A stretch of DNA of 64,000 nucleotides from Sulfurimonas sp. HSL-1656 (GCF_039645585.1 NZ_CP147915.1:2170001-2234000); one strand, 5' to 3'. Counted from the first letter of the stretch, positions 10,449 through 21,775 are shown. Numbers and translations: made by a program. Notes: generated from the letters alone by a model not told the origin.

Positions 10449-10523
10449 TCCGGATTAGCTCAGCGGTAGAGTAGGTGACTGTTAATCACTTGGTCACTGG
10501 TTCGAATCCAGTATCCGGAGCCA
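10449..10523 (+). tRNA. tRNA-Asn (GTT), CCA encoded
   Basis: A full cloverleaf can be drawn. The acceptor arm TCCGGAT pairs with ATCCGGA, followed by discriminator G and an encoded CCA. The D-arm is GCTC/GAGT. The anticodon arm GGTGA / TCACT has the loop CTGTTAA and anticodon GTT at 10481-10483, and the T-arm is ACTGG TTCGAAT CCAGT. An AT-rich stretch before it (TTTTATAATTT at about 10423-10433) probably holds its own promoter. Confidence 0.97.
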
Positions 10524-10661
10524 CTTTCATTAGACGCTTTTTCCTAAACTCTTCGTTGTCACAGCACTCACGTACAATAGTACGCTTCGCACTATTCCGC
10601 CTTGATTTTAGAAAAAATCGCCTATGAAAGATCTACGCAAATAAAAGTGCCATTGCATCTT

Positions 10662-11975
10662 CTATGGCGTGACGATGAAGTTGACTTTCGCTGTCGCCGT
10701 GTTTCTGCCGTCATTCAGTGTGACAGTGACTGCAGTCGCGCCGGTAGCACCGGGCACGGATGTGACAGGGATCGTATACGTTGTATCTTCATACTGCAGC
10801 GGTTCCAGCCTTTCAGAGGTGGTCCCCAGCGCAATAATATCGTTCCTGTCCGCTGCCACCGTCAGCTCCAGCGTGCGGCTTGCACTGCTGTGTATCTTGA
10901 GGCCCAGTGTCGTTGAACCGAAGTCCTGCGCCTCCGACACCGCATAGACCGTTGTCGCCATAACGACAATGGCCGTTCCGTCTGCGATATAAAGTACCGT
11001 GCCGTCTCCGGAAAGCACAACGCTGCCGGCACTTCCCGGACTATCATAGGTGTTCAGCAGTATAAGCCCTCCAGGAACGCTCACATCCAAAACGCTGATG
11101 CCACTACTCCCTTCAGCCACGTAGAGTGTCGTGCCGTCGCTGGAGAGTGTCATCCCGCCGGCACTGCCTGTCGTATTGAAAAGTGCCCGCAGAAAAGGGG
11201 CCGTCGGATTACTGACATTGAGCACCACAATGCCGTTAGCGCCGTCGGCGACATAGAGGTGCGTACCGTCGCCGGAAGGCAAAACGCCCAGCGCTGCACC
11301 TGCCGTATCGGAAAGCCCCAAAGCCGCCAACGTCCCCGCATCCAGAATCGCAACGCCTTTACTGCCGTCGGCGACATAGAGAATGCTGCCGTCGTGAGAA
11401 AGCGCCACATCCATGGCCTCTCCAGCACTGTCGAAGACCGCCACTGTCGCCATCGCGGCAGGATCGCTCACATCCAGGACCACCACACCGTTGCTGCCGT
11501 CGGCAACATAAAGCAGTTTATTGTCCTTTGAGAGGACCGTGCCGCGGGCTGTCCCCCCTGCAATGTTCGCTATACCCAATACGATCGGTGCAGCGGGATC
11601 GCTGACATCGTAAACGGCAACGCCCGAACTCTGGGCAACATAAAGTTGTGTACCGTCGCTTGAGAGGGTGACGCCCAGCGCATCGCCGGCAGTCGCCTCG
11701 GTTTTGAGCGGAAGCACTCCGGCGGGGCCGCTTACATCGTAAATGGCGATGCCGCTGCCCTGTTCGGCAACATACAGTGTTTTGCCATCACCTGAGAGGA
11801 CAACATCAGAGGCCGGACCATCCGTATTGGAAAGCACAAGGGGGATCGGTGCCGCCGGAGTGACGACGCTGAAAGAGAGCGTTGCGTGCTGCGCCGATCC
11901 CCCTCCGCCGCAGGCGCTAAAAATGAGAAGTGCAAGGGGGATCAGCACCATTTTCATCCGGGAAAGAGCCTTCAT
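10662..11975 (-). CDS. Lipoprotein with seven-bladed LVIVD-type beta-propeller
   Basis: This is a secreted lipoprotein of 437 residues. The ATG at 11975 is chosen because GGAAAGGAG precedes it and it yields a clean lipoprotein signal ending LLIFSAC (lipidated Cys22), followed by a glycine linker. Seven repeats of about 42 residues follow, each of the form SGDGxxLYVADGxxGIxVxDVSxPxxP. Repeats of this LVIVD type fold as a beta-propeller. The last ~90 residues look like an immunoglobulin-like beta-sandwich (TVTLNDGRNTATAKVNF). It may bind protein or carbohydrate in the periplasm or at the surface. The exact ligand is unknown. It appears to be a single-gene unit. Confidence 0.8.
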   Translation of the reverse strand: MKALSRMKMVLIPLALLIFSACGGGGSAQHATLSFSVVTPAAPIPLVLSNTDGPASDVVLSGDGKTLYVAEQGSGIAIYDVSGPAGVLPLKTEATAGDALGVTLSSDGTQLYVAQSSGVAVYDVSDPAAPIVLGIANIAGGTARGTVLSKDNKLLYVADGSNGVVVLDVSDPAAMATVAVFDSAGEAMDVALSHDGSILYVADGSKGVAILDAGTLAALGLSDTAGAALGVLPSGDGTHLYVADGANGIVVLNVSNPTAPFLRALFNTTGSAGGMTLSSDGTTLYVAEGSSGISVLDVSVPGGLILLNTYDSPGSAGSVVLSGDGTVLYIADGTAIVVMATTVYAVSEAQDFGSTTLGLKIHSSASRTLELTVAADRNDIIALGTTSERLEPLQYEDTTYTIPVTSVPGATGATAVTVTLNDGRNTATAKVNFIVTP

Positions 11976-12259
11976 GCCGTCTCCTTTCCACAACAGACAT
12001 GCATGCCGCGACAGATTCGGTTGTGGGTAATAAGCCTCCATTATGCCCGACTTCTTTGAGAGGACTATAATAAATACCAACTACTTTCGAAAAGAGCGAC
12101 AGGTTGTCTGAGGGGGCACTGCTCCCGGAGCCTCCTAGCCATCGTCATGAGAGTTTCATAATATACGCAACGTTTTCAGTGTCGCTGTCTCCTATACCGG
12201 TCTTACTATCAATGTCACTCTTTTATATGGCCCGTCCTATATGATGAAAAGACTCCCTT
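11976..12259. other. Gap between lipoprotein gene and nrdJ, no gene seen
   Basis: These 284 bases hold the promoter and ribosome site of the lipoprotein gene and the 3' flank of nrdJ. An imperfect inverted repeat (CTTTTATATGG ... CTATATGATGAAAAG) lies at 12220-12251, directly after nrdJ, and may mark its transcript end. A short G/C-rich hairpin (GGGGGC / GCTCCC) is near 12112-12126. No convincing coding region was found. Confidence 0.4.
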
Positions 12260-14233
12260 TTAAAGTTCGCAGGTGTCGTTCGAACAGAAACGGCTCTCGA
12301 TCCCGTCGCTGTCCGCAAAAAGGTTCCAGTCGATCTGCGGCATGGCGGCGAGCTTCTCCTCATAGGTTTCGCGGGAGATCCCTTCATAGGGCATCTGCTT
12401 GTAGGCACCCGTCTCGGAGTGCGGCAGCATAGACACGGACTTTATCACCGGGGCGAACTGCGCCAGCATATGCTCGACCTGGTGCCCCTCCGTTTCGGGG
12501 TCGAAATAGACGGTACAGCTGACCATGTTGTCGCTCCATTCACGCTGGAGCATCGCCAGGAACGCGAACTGCTCCCAGGCGGAAACCTCCGTCGCCTTGC
12601 GGGTCTTCCCCTGGTCGATCGGGAATGCGAAGACGGTCGTATTGTCGCTGTAGACGTCCGCTTCATGCGGTACTCCCGCCGCTTTGAGCACACGGCAGAC
12701 GGCGGAGTCGTTGCCGACACGCATCCGCCGCAACGCGTACTGGAAGGTCGGGAAGTGCATCCCCGAACTTACTCCCGCCAGCTGCGAAATCGTGCCCGAC
12801 GGTTTGATCGTTGTCACGCGGATCGATGCAGGCACCCCCGCATCCGCCGCCAGTTGCTGGTTGACGGCACGCACGACCTTGTAGCCCTTCCGCAGCCGCC
12901 GTGTCAGTTCGGTCGCGCCAAGCGCATCGAGCATATCCGCCACACCGGAGAGACTGATGCCGATGCGGCGGTTGCGCACGACGATGGTATTGGTCTCGGG
13001 CCGGTGCGTCGGCAGCAGGGCGACCGTCGACGCGTAAAACGTGGCATATTCAAGCACCTTGTAAAAATCGTTCTCATCCTCGCAACGCGACGGGAAAACC
13101 TCCGCGAGGTTACACAGCTCGAAGCTCTCCAGCGGGATTTCGGAACAGGGGTTCGCCAGCCAGGCGTTGTCGTGGGCGTCCCTGCCGTAACGTGCGTACT
13201 TCTGCACGTTGATCAGGTTCATGATCCCCGGTTCACCGTTGGCGATGATCTGTCTGGCGATCATCGGCAGTTTCTTGAAATCGTCCGTCTTCTCCAGGAC
13301 CACCGTGTTGTTGGACATCCAGCCGATCTCGGCACGCTCGGGGTGGCGTTCGTAATCTTTGAGCTCCAGGAAGGTGCTGTCGTCCGCCGAGCCCAGTGCG
13401 ATCTCGGCACTGCGCCGGACATTGCCGGCGACGACGCAGGCCCCGATGGCATTGAAGATGTCCGCCGTGCAGCGCGTCGCGTCCGTCTCCCCCGCACAGA
13501 AGGCATCCAGGTAGCCCTCGATCCTTCGATGCAGCGTTTTGAGCGGTTCCGGTCCCGAAGCGGTGCCGCCGAAGCCCCTGATCGGCGCACCGGCAGGGCG
13601 GATCGTATCGTAATCAAACGCGAACCACGCCCCGCCCCTGGTGTAGCTTTCGATCAGCAGCCTGACCGAGGCGACCCACCCCTCGCGGCTGTCCGGAATG
13701 ACAAAGGGCACCGGGCGTGACTTGTCCGGCACGGCCGCACCCCTGCCCTTCCAGGCGGTATTGAAACCGACACCGACGCCGCACATCAGCATATCCATGG
13801 TCCAGTCGGCCGCGGCGGCAAGGTCGGCAGTGTCGACCGCACCGCAGTTGTTGAGCGCCGCACCGCCGCGGGTATAGACGTATGCCGTTCCCATGGCCCA
13901 TAGCCCCCGTCCCGGCGGCAGCCATTTCATCTCGAACATCGCTTCGGCCATTTCGGCGGCATAGGACTGCCAATGCGCTTCATCCCAATGCAGCCTGCTC
14001 GTCGCGTAATGGTGCTTTCGCACGGACATCGCCCCGTTCATCACCCGGATGACCGTATCGGCCCAGTGCTCCTGCGAACCGTCCTCTTTGCGTCGGCTGT
14101 AGGTGCGGTAGTAGGTTGCCTCCCCAAAGCCGCCGAAACCGAAATCCGGGGTGCGCTGCCGCAACTCGGCACAGACCTTTGCCTTCAGCTCGAACCGTTC
14201 CGTGATCATCATATTGTCGTCACTGTCGTCCAT
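12260..14233 (-). CDS. nrdJ: Class II (adenosylcobalamin-dependent) ribonucleotide reductase
   Basis: This is a monomeric-type ribonucleotide reductase of 657 residues, resembling the lactobacillar ribonucleoside-triphosphate reductase. It uses coenzyme B12 to start the thiyl radical and needs no oxygen. Conserved elements are the redox pair Cys130 (GGAALNNCG) and Cys374 (FELCNLAEV), the active-site NPCSE (361-365, thiyl Cys363 and Glu365), and the C-terminal redox pair Cys650/Cys655 in SRFCSNDTCEL. The chain is somewhat shorter than the about 740-residue lactobacillar enzyme. ATG 14233 is preferred because AAGGAGGG lies just upstream; an earlier ATG at 14254 overlaps that site. No cobalamin riboswitch was recognised upstream. 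Most relatives use the aerobic NrdAB enzyme. Confidence 0.9.
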   Translation of the reverse strand: MDDSDDNMMITERFELKAKVCAELRQRTPDFGFGGFGEATYYRTYSRRKEDGSQEHWADTVIRVMNGAMSVRKHHYATSRLHWDEAHWQSYAAEMAEAMFEMKWLPPGRGLWAMGTAYVYTRGGAALNNCGAVDTADLAAAADWTMDMLMCGVGVGFNTAWKGRGAAVPDKSRPVPFVIPDSREGWVASVRLLIESYTRGGAWFAFDYDTIRPAGAPIRGFGGTASGPEPLKTLHRRIEGYLDAFCAGETDATRCTADIFNAIGACVVAGNVRRSAEIALGSADDSTFLELKDYERHPERAEIGWMSNNTVVLEKTDDFKKLPMIARQIIANGEPGIMNLINVQKYARYGRDAHDNAWLANPCSEIPLESFELCNLAEVFPSRCEDENDFYKVLEYATFYASTVALLPTHRPETNTIVVRNRRIGISLSGVADMLDALGATELTRRLRKGYKVVRAVNQQLAADAGVPASIRVTTIKPSGTISQLAGVSSGMHFPTFQYALRRMRVGNDSAVCRVLKAAGVPHEADVYSDNTTVFAFPIDQGKTRKATEVSAWEQFAFLAMLQREWSDNMVSCTVYFDPETEGHQVEHMLAQFAPVIKSVSMLPHSETGAYKQMPYEGISRETYEEKLAAMPQIDWNLFADSDGIESRFCSNDTCEL

Positions 14234-14455
14234 CCCAACCCTCCTTGCAAGCATCTATCACAAGTATAGTGGGATTTTCATACCACGTCCGTTAGTTCTA
14301 TCAATCTGTCAGACGACATCTATATCGGCGGAAGTGCTGACGATCGTCAGGAAAGGCAGCGTCATTGGGGAGGGGGAATGAAAACGGTGTGAAAGAGCTG
14401 TTGGTGCGGCCGGGAGCGCACTGCCGTTCGTCCAGGAGCGGCTATCCTGTCCGGA

Positions 14456-16161
<1,706 letters not shown>

Positions 16162-16165
<4 letters not shown>

Positions 16166-18168
16166 TCACTCCCCTTCTCCCATACGGGTTTCGCCGCTTT
16201 ATACGCCTGCCGCACCAGGTACTCGGTCACCGCCAGTGCGGCGTTGTACTTCTGCTCGCAGGCACGCTGCAGCGCATTGACGGCATGGCCGGTTTTGAAC
16301 GCTCCCCCTGCCGAGACGATGACCCCCGCGTCGTTATAGCCGCAGTGCAGCGCCTCAGGATCGTAGAGGTCCTCCCCGACGGCTATATAGGCCGCGTTGG
16401 AAAGGGTGCGGCCGTAAAGCGTCGGGAAGAGGTCGTTATGCGATGCGCTGACGTGACGGTCGAACGGTTCGCTCTTCAGATACGGCGGCAGGTAGAGGTA
16501 GAACGGTACCTGCTTGCCCTCCTGCAGCGGGTTGTCGTAATGCATGATCCCCTCGATGGTGTTGTTATCCGCAGTGATCGCGACGACGGTCCGCTCCCCT
16601 AAATTGGAGGCTTTGACCCCGTCCATAAAACGCCCGGCCATATCGAGGGCGTACTGGTAATCCTGCAGCCGCCGGTGCGCCAGCTCCATATCCCCGGTAA
16701 TATGCGCCTGCAGTGCTTCCGTGAACTGCAGCGGCTTGGAGTCGTAGCTTTTGGAGAGGATATAGGGGGGATGGTTGTTCGTTGTCAGAATGTAGACGAA
16801 CTGCGGCTTTTCCGCCTGCTCCAGCTTACGCAGCACGAAGTCGTACGTGTACTGGTCATACACACCGTAATCATGCTCCTCCGCCCCGGGAAAGAGCACT
16901 TCTATATCGCTTTTCCCCTCGACACGGTCGAACCCCTGGCGTTTGAAAAAACTGCCGACGTTGCGCCACGAGAGGTCCCCGCCGTAGACGAAATTCGTCT
17001 CGTAGCCCGCTGCTTTGTAGACCCTCGCTGCCGCCTGCGGGAAGGGGGTACCCTGGTAACGACTCTGCCCGTAGGCGATGCTGCCGGGACGGGCGACGAC
17101 ATTGAGCAGAAAGGGTTCCATCGACGCGATCGTCCCGTTGGCGCCGGAGATGAAATCGGTAAAGAGGATGTCTTCATCAAAATGTTTTTTCAGGCGTCGC
17201 AGGATATCGAACATAGGGCTCTGGTACTGCAGGATGGGCGCCCCGAAACTCTCCACCATGACGACGACGACATGGGGCGGTTTCGCTGCCGCGGCGCTAT
17301 TTTTCGGCGTCATACGACGCAGGTTCGAGACGAGATCTGCCGTATTGATCCGGTCCTGCCCGAGGTAGTCCCTGAAAGCCTGCGGCACCTTGCCTTTGTA
17401 GCCGCTGCGTTTGATCAGATCGTAGCCGCCGTTTTTGTCTTTGAGGTACTGTTTGAGCGCTTTCTCGAACGCGAAGACGCCGCTGCGCGGGATGGCGTTT
17501 ACAAAGACGTCCGTCGAGACCTCCGGGATGTCTTTAAGCAGGGGGAAAAGCCCGAGGCTGCCGCGCGCACCCACCCCGACCAATAGCAGCAAAATCAGGT
17601 AGACGGCTGCCGCGCTGAACGGCCCGGCCGCCGCGCCCGTCGGGCGGACGTTACGGAAAAAACGGCCGACAAGCCAGACCAGGACCACAGCGTAAAAAAG
17701 AACCAGACCGATGATCAAAGTGACATTGTAGTTTTTAAGCCCGATCTGAACGAGGGCCCAGGTGTCGTCGTCGAAAAAGCCGAAGAGCATGATCGTGATG
17801 TGCTCGCCGAAATAGGAGTAGAAACCGAAGTCGATCCCGACCAGGGCGCTGACGATCAGGTACGTCAGGGTGAAATAGCCCCGGATGAACCGTGTCAGCC
17901 ACGGCAGCGGTACGACGTTGCGGGCCAGATGGTTCAGGATGATGAGCAGCAGGGGAAGTGCAGAGAGGTAGCAGACGAGCACCAGATCGATACGCAGGCC
18001 GAGGAAGAAAGCTTCGGCCAGTTCCTGCGCGGGGAAAGTCACCTTCGCCGGGGAGAACTGCCAGAAAAAGAGCAGGCGGAAGAGCGAAAGCAGCCCCAGG
18101 AAAAGGAGCTGGAGTTTCACCGTCTGCCGCAGCAGGCCGAAATAGTATTGCGTCGGCGAATCGTTCAA
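16162..18168 (-). CDS. LtaS/OpgB-like membrane phosphatase-superfamily transferase
   Basis: This is an inner-membrane enzyme of 668 residues with about five N-terminal helices (17-36, 55-80, 97-116, 149-170, 186-200) and a periplasmic alkaline-phosphatase-superfamily domain from about 297. Such proteins move phosphoglycerol or phosphoethanolamine onto glycans or lipids. Likely catalytic residues are Glu306 (VVMVESFGA), nucleophile Thr346 (SGANGTIAS), His466 (TTNNHPPY) and Asp534. LtaS-type enzymes usually have Asp-His at the second metal site, but here it reads Asp534-Asn535. The start is a TTG after AAGGG. It is coupled to msbA by an ATGA overlap, so a lipopolysaccharide-modifying role is likely. 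The substrate is not known. Confidence 0.75.
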
Positions 18169-18192
18169 GCGTCAATACCCTTTTTAAGGCGT

Positions 18193-18223
18193 ATTATACA
18201 GTGTTGCGCCGCTTTGGTATACT
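18193..18223. promoter_or_regulatory. Back-to-back promoters between the two sulfatase-like genes
   Basis: On the minus strand TGTATAAT (18200-18193) is an extended -10 box 25 bases before the TTG start at 18168. On the plus strand TATACT (18218-18223) lies 19 bases before the ATG at 18243. The two boxes are only about 20 bases apart, so the RNA polymerases would compete and the two genes are probably co-regulated. Confidence 0.55.
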
Positions 18224-18242
18224 TTCACCAAAAAGCGACACT

Positions 18243-20066
18243 ATGACACCGCAGCATCTCTCCCTTTTTTTCAAAGCCAACCTGCTTCTGAGCGCGCTGC
18301 TTTCACTGGCTTTTGCCCTCTTTAACAGCCACTACACCGCATCCGCCTTTGTTTTCACCCTGGCCGCCCTACTCTCCACGACGGCAACGCTCTACCTCGT
18401 CTACTGGCTGCTCCTGCGGCTTTTTTTCCGTTTTACCCGTGTGACGGCGGTCCTGCTGTTTGTGCTGTTTTTCCTGACCGATCTGCTGCTCATGACCGAC
18501 TTTGCCATCTACCGCATCTGGAATTTCCATATCAACGGCATGGTCCTCAATATCCTCTTCTCCCCGGCTGCCTACGACAGCCTTCAGATGACGGGCCAGG
18601 CCGTTGCGATCGTCTTCGTCGTCATCGCCGCGCTGGCGGCGCTGCTGCTATACACTCTGAAACGGATTGCCCGGATCGACGCCGGGAAAGCGTCTCGGGT
18701 CAACCGCCGGCTGAACCGCTCCCTCGTGCCCCTGCTCTTCCTCGTCATCGTCGGCGAAAAAGTGACCTATGCCGTCGCGAACCTGCACCTCAACGGCGAC
18801 ATCCTCGAACGCACGAAGGTCGTCCCCCTCTACCAGCCGCTGCTGATGGACGACCTCCTTATCGGCACCTTCGGGATGGAAAAAGCCCAGAACGACGGGA
18901 TCAACGTCAATATCAAAAAGATCACCAATATCCGCTACCCGCTGCACCCCATCAGCGTCACCCAGCCCAAAACGCCCAATATCTTCATCTTCGGTGTCGA
19001 TGCCCTCCGCCCCGACATCGTCAGTGACGACAACATGCCGAATATGGCCTCGTTCAAACGCGACGCCGTTGATTTCGAAAACCACTACAGCGGCGGCAAC
19101 AATACCCGCTTCGGCTTCTTCTCGATCTTCTACGGCATCAACTCCAGCTACTGGTTCGGTTTCCTCAATGCCAAGAAGGGGCCGGTACTCTTCGAGACCC
19201 TCAAGAAACTGGGTTACCAGATCAGCATCGACTCCAGCGTCAACACGGCGTGGCCGGAGTTCCGGCAGACGATCTTTTACGACGTCCAGGACGCTATCAA
19301 GGATGACTACAACGGCACCAAGACAGAAAACGACCTGGCCACCGTAAACTATTTCGACGCGTGGCTCGGGAAGCAGGAAGTGGACAAACCCATGTTCGCC
19401 TTCGTCTGGCTCGACGCGGTCCACAGCCGCGCCTACGACGACGCTTTCCGGAAGTACACCCCGGACCAGGTCAGCAGCCAGTACCTGACGGCGACCGCCG
19501 AGAAGCGGACGGAGCTCTTCAACATGTACAAAAACGCCGCGTATCAGGTCGATGACCGCTTCGCCCGCTTTATCGCCGCACTCAAGGCAAAGGGGCTCTA
19601 CGACGACGCCGTCATCATCGTCCTTTCCGACCACGGGCAGGAGTTCTTCGAGCACGGCCACTACGGCCACAACTCCGCCTACGACCGCGAGCAGGTCAGT
19701 ACGCCGCTTTATATCCGCGTGCCGAGCACGGCACCGAAAAAAGTGACCCGCCTCACCTCGCACCTCGATATCGCCCCGACGCTGATGGCGATGCTGGGGG
19801 CAGACAACCCTGCAAGCGACTACGCCCACGGCTACGACCTCTTCGCCCCTCATTACAACCGTGAGTGCGCCTTCGTCGGGAACTGGAACGAGAACGCCAT
19901 CATCTGCGACAACGAGACCTTCGTCATCTCCGACGTCCTCTCAAAGGCATTCAACAACGAGATACGCGATACGAAGAGCTACAAGAAGGTCAAACTGAAA
20001 GACAGACAAAAGATGAACGAGATCCTCGTCAGAAGCCTGGAGGAGAACCGGCAGTTCAGCCGGTGA
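18243..20066 (+). CDS. yejM: YejM/PbgA-like inner-membrane sulfatase-fold protein
   Basis: This 607-residue membrane protein has five hydrophobic helices in the first ~180 residues and a periplasmic sulfatase-type domain. The match to E. coli YejM (PbgA), which senses lipopolysaccharide and controls LpxC, rests on NFHINGMVLN (94-103), FIFGVDALRPD (248-258, Asp253), SGGNNTRFGFFSIFYG (283-298, Thr288) and SDHGQEF (462-468). Unlike many YejM proteins it keeps the full metal-site Asp463-His464, so it might be enzymatically active. The ATG at 18243 is used; a longer frame upstream runs into the divergent gene and lacks support. It converges on wecE with 17 bases between the stops. Confidence 0.8.
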   Translation: MTPQHLSLFFKANLLLSALLSLAFALFNSHYTASAFVFTLAALLSTTATLYLVYWLLLRLFFRFTRVTAVLLFVLFFLTDLLLMTDFAIYRIWNFHINGMVLNILFSPAAYDSLQMTGQAVAIVFVVIAALAALLLYTLKRIARIDAGKASRVNRRLNRSLVPLLFLVIVGEKVTYAVANLHLNGDILERTKVVPLYQPLLMDDLLIGTFGMEKAQNDGINVNIKKITNIRYPLHPISVTQPKTPNIFIFGVDALRPDIVSDDNMPNMASFKRDAVDFENHYSGGNNTRFGFFSIFYGINSSYWFGFLNAKKGPVLFETLKKLGYQISIDSSVNTAWPEFRQTIFYDVQDAIKDDYNGTKTENDLATVNYFDAWLGKQEVDKPMFAFVWLDAVHSRAYDDAFRKYTPDQVSSQYLTATAEKRTELFNMYKNAAYQVDDRFARFIAALKAKGLYDDAVIIVLSDHGQEFFEHGHYGHNSAYDREQVSTPLYIRVPSTAPKKVTRLTSHLDIAPTLMAMLGADNPASDYAHGYDLFAPHYNRECAFVGNWNENAIICDNETFVISDVLSKAFNNEIRDTKSYKKVKLKDRQKMNEILVRSLEENRQFSR

Positions 20067-20083
20067 TGCGATAGCGGAACGGC

Positions 20084-21214
20084 CTAGTCACCGTAAAAAG
20101 AGCTGACGACATCAATGACGCGCTGTCGCGTTGCCTCGTCCATCCCATAGTAAAGCGGCAGACGGACAAGACGTTCACTCTCGACGGTCGTAAAGCGGTC
20201 TTCGCCGTGAAAACGGCTGAACCGTTTGCCCGCCGGCGATGCATGCAGCGGGATGTAGTGGAATACGGCCAGGATCTCTTCCGTTTTACACCGCTCCAGC
20301 AGGGCCGTGCGCTCTTCGAAAGAGCGGCACTTGAGGTAGAACATGTGGGCATTATGCTCGCACTCCGCCGGCACCGTCGGCAGGTCAACCCCTTTTTGCG
20401 CCAGCGCGGCAAACGATTCGTAGTAGTCCCGCCAGCTCGCCAGACGGTCTGCATTGATGGCATCGGCCGATTCGAGCTGGGCATAAAGGTACGCCGCGTT
20501 TATCTCCGCCGGCAGATAGGACGAACCGATGTCGACCCAGGTGTACTTGTCCACCATGCCCCGGAAGAACTGGCTGCGGTTTGTCCCCTTCTCCCGGATA
20601 ATTTCCGCACGCTCCGCAAAACGCGCGTCGTTGACGATGAGCAATCCGCCCTCACCGCCGGCCGTGTAGTTCTTCGTCTCGTGGAAACTGTACGTCCCCA
20701 TATGACCGATGGTCCCGAGGGGCCGCCCCTTGTAAGTCGCCTGCATACCCTGAGCGGCGTCCTCGACGACATAGAGACCGTGGCGTTCCGCGATCGCCAT
20801 AATGGTATCCATCTCGCAACCGACGCCGGCGTAATGCACCGGAACGATTACCTTCGTTCTGTCGGTAATCGCCGGTTCGATCTTTGTTTCGTCAATGTTG
20901 AGCGTATCGGGCCGAACGTCGACAAAAACGATTGTCGCCCCCCTCAACACAAATGCGTTGGCCGTCGAAACAAAGGTATAGCTCGGCATGATGACCTCAT
21001 CGCCCGGCTGGATATCAAGTAGGATCGCTGCCATCTCCAACGCATGCGTGCATGATGTCGTCAGGAGGGCCTTGGGACATCCGAGTGCGGTTTCAAACCA
21101 TTCATGGCACTTCTTGGTGAACATACCGTCGCCGGAGATCTTTCCGCTGGCGACCGCTTCGAGCATATAGGGCTCTTCATTACCCGTATAGGGAGCTTTG
21201 TTAAACGGAATCAT
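20084..21214 (-). CDS. wecE: dTDP-4-amino-4,6-dideoxygalactose transaminase
   Basis: This 376-residue PLP enzyme of the DegT family converts dTDP-4-keto-6-deoxyglucose to dTDP-Fuc4N. It is strikingly close to E. coli WecE (RffA). Shared blocks are GDEVIMPSYTFVSTANAFVLRG (71-92), VPVHYAGVGCEMDTIMA, SFHETKNYTAGGEGG with PLP Lys181, EIIREKGTNRSQFFRG and VFHYIPLHASPAGKRF. This specific identity, not just the fold, supports the call. Its substrate would come from RmlA and RmlB at 29704-31583. It overlaps the upstream acyltransferase gene by 14 bases and ends a four-gene operon (GT2, wecF, acyltransferase, wecE). Confidence 0.93.
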   Translation of the reverse strand: MIPFNKAPYTGNEEPYMLEAVASGKISGDGMFTKKCHEWFETALGCPKALLTTSCTHALEMAAILLDIQPGDEVIMPSYTFVSTANAFVLRGATIVFVDVRPDTLNIDETKIEPAITDRTKVIVPVHYAGVGCEMDTIMAIAERHGLYVVEDAAQGMQATYKGRPLGTIGHMGTYSFHETKNYTAGGEGGLLIVNDARFAERAEIIREKGTNRSQFFRGMVDKYTWVDIGSSYLPAEINAAYLYAQLESADAINADRLASWRDYYESFAALAQKGVDLPTVPAECEHNAHMFYLKCRSFEERTALLERCKTEEILAVFHYIPLHASPAGKRFSRFHGEDRFTTVESERLVRLPLYYGMDEATRQRVIDVVSSFYGD

Positions 21215-21773
21215 TTGACGCCTCTTTCATAAATTGTGCTTCGAGTTTAAGCAGTTCGCGGCTGCGCTCTTTGATCCTTCTGGCCGGTATGCCTGCGTAG
21301 ATGCCCCAGGGCTCCGTGGAAGCGAGCACCAGTGCCATCGCGCCGACGGAACTCCCTTCACCAAGCGTCACACCCGGCATGACCGTCGCACCGGCCCCGA
21401 GAATGGAGTGGCGCCCGATACGCACTGCCGCCATCGTCTCGTTTTTGTACTTTTTCGGTACCGTCGAGTTTGTCATCGTTCTGCCGCTGTAATCATCAGA
21501 CTGTGTAAACACCTTGACGCCATAGGCGCATGCGCAGAAATCCCCGATCTCCAACCCCGGTTCGCCTCCGGCCAGAAGGCACATGGGAGTAATGTGCACA
21601 TGTGCGCCGATCGTCACGTTGCCCGAGACGACGCAGAAGTCGTCGATCCGGGAGTCGTCCCCGATGGCAATACTCCCGCAATCGTAAATACTTGCTTTTG
21701 TACTGATCTTGACATGTTTTCCAAGGGATTTGAACCCCATCGCCCGAAGTTCTTCATCCGTATAGTAGGCCAT
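21201..21773 (-). CDS. Left-handed beta-helix acyltransferase, likely Fuc4N N-acetyltransferase
   Basis: This is a 190-residue hexapeptide-repeat protein (repeats such as IAIGDDSRIDDF, VTIGAHVHITPM, VRIGRHSILGAGATVMPGVTLGEGSSVGAMALV) of the trimeric sugar acetyltransferase kind. It lies between wecF and wecE and overlaps both in an operon. The simplest role is acetylation of dTDP-Fuc4N to dTDP-Fuc4NAc. E. coli uses WecD, a GNAT-fold enzyme, for that step, and no GNAT gene is seen here. An O-acetyltransferase acting on the finished glycan is an alternative. The opening MAYYTDEELRAMGFKSLG resembles FdtC-type amino-sugar acetyltransferases. Confidence 0.72.
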   Translation of the reverse strand: MAYYTDEELRAMGFKSLGKHVKISTKASIYDCGSIAIGDDSRIDDFCVVSGNVTIGAHVHITPMCLLAGGEPGLEIGDFCACAYGVKVFTQSDDYSGRTMTNSTVPKKYKNETMAAVRIGRHSILGAGATVMPGVTLGEGSSVGAMALVLASTEPWGIYAGIPARRIKERSRELLKLEAQFMKEASNDSV

Positions 21774-21775
21774 AT

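Noticed and set aside
10980-11800. Possible CRISPR or DNA repeat array
   Set aside because: The repeated strings are in frame and encode beta-propeller blades of about 42 residues; spacers and palindromic repeats are lacking.
14234-14455. Cobalamin riboswitch upstream of nrdJ
   Set aside because: The gap is short and shows no B12-box-like motif or matching stem structure, so no riboswitch is called.
17958-18242. Upstream extension of the yejM frame
   Set aside because: The extra 95 codons overlap the divergent LtaS-like gene and remove the signal-anchor context. ATG 18243 gives the expected YejM N-terminus and follows a -10 box.
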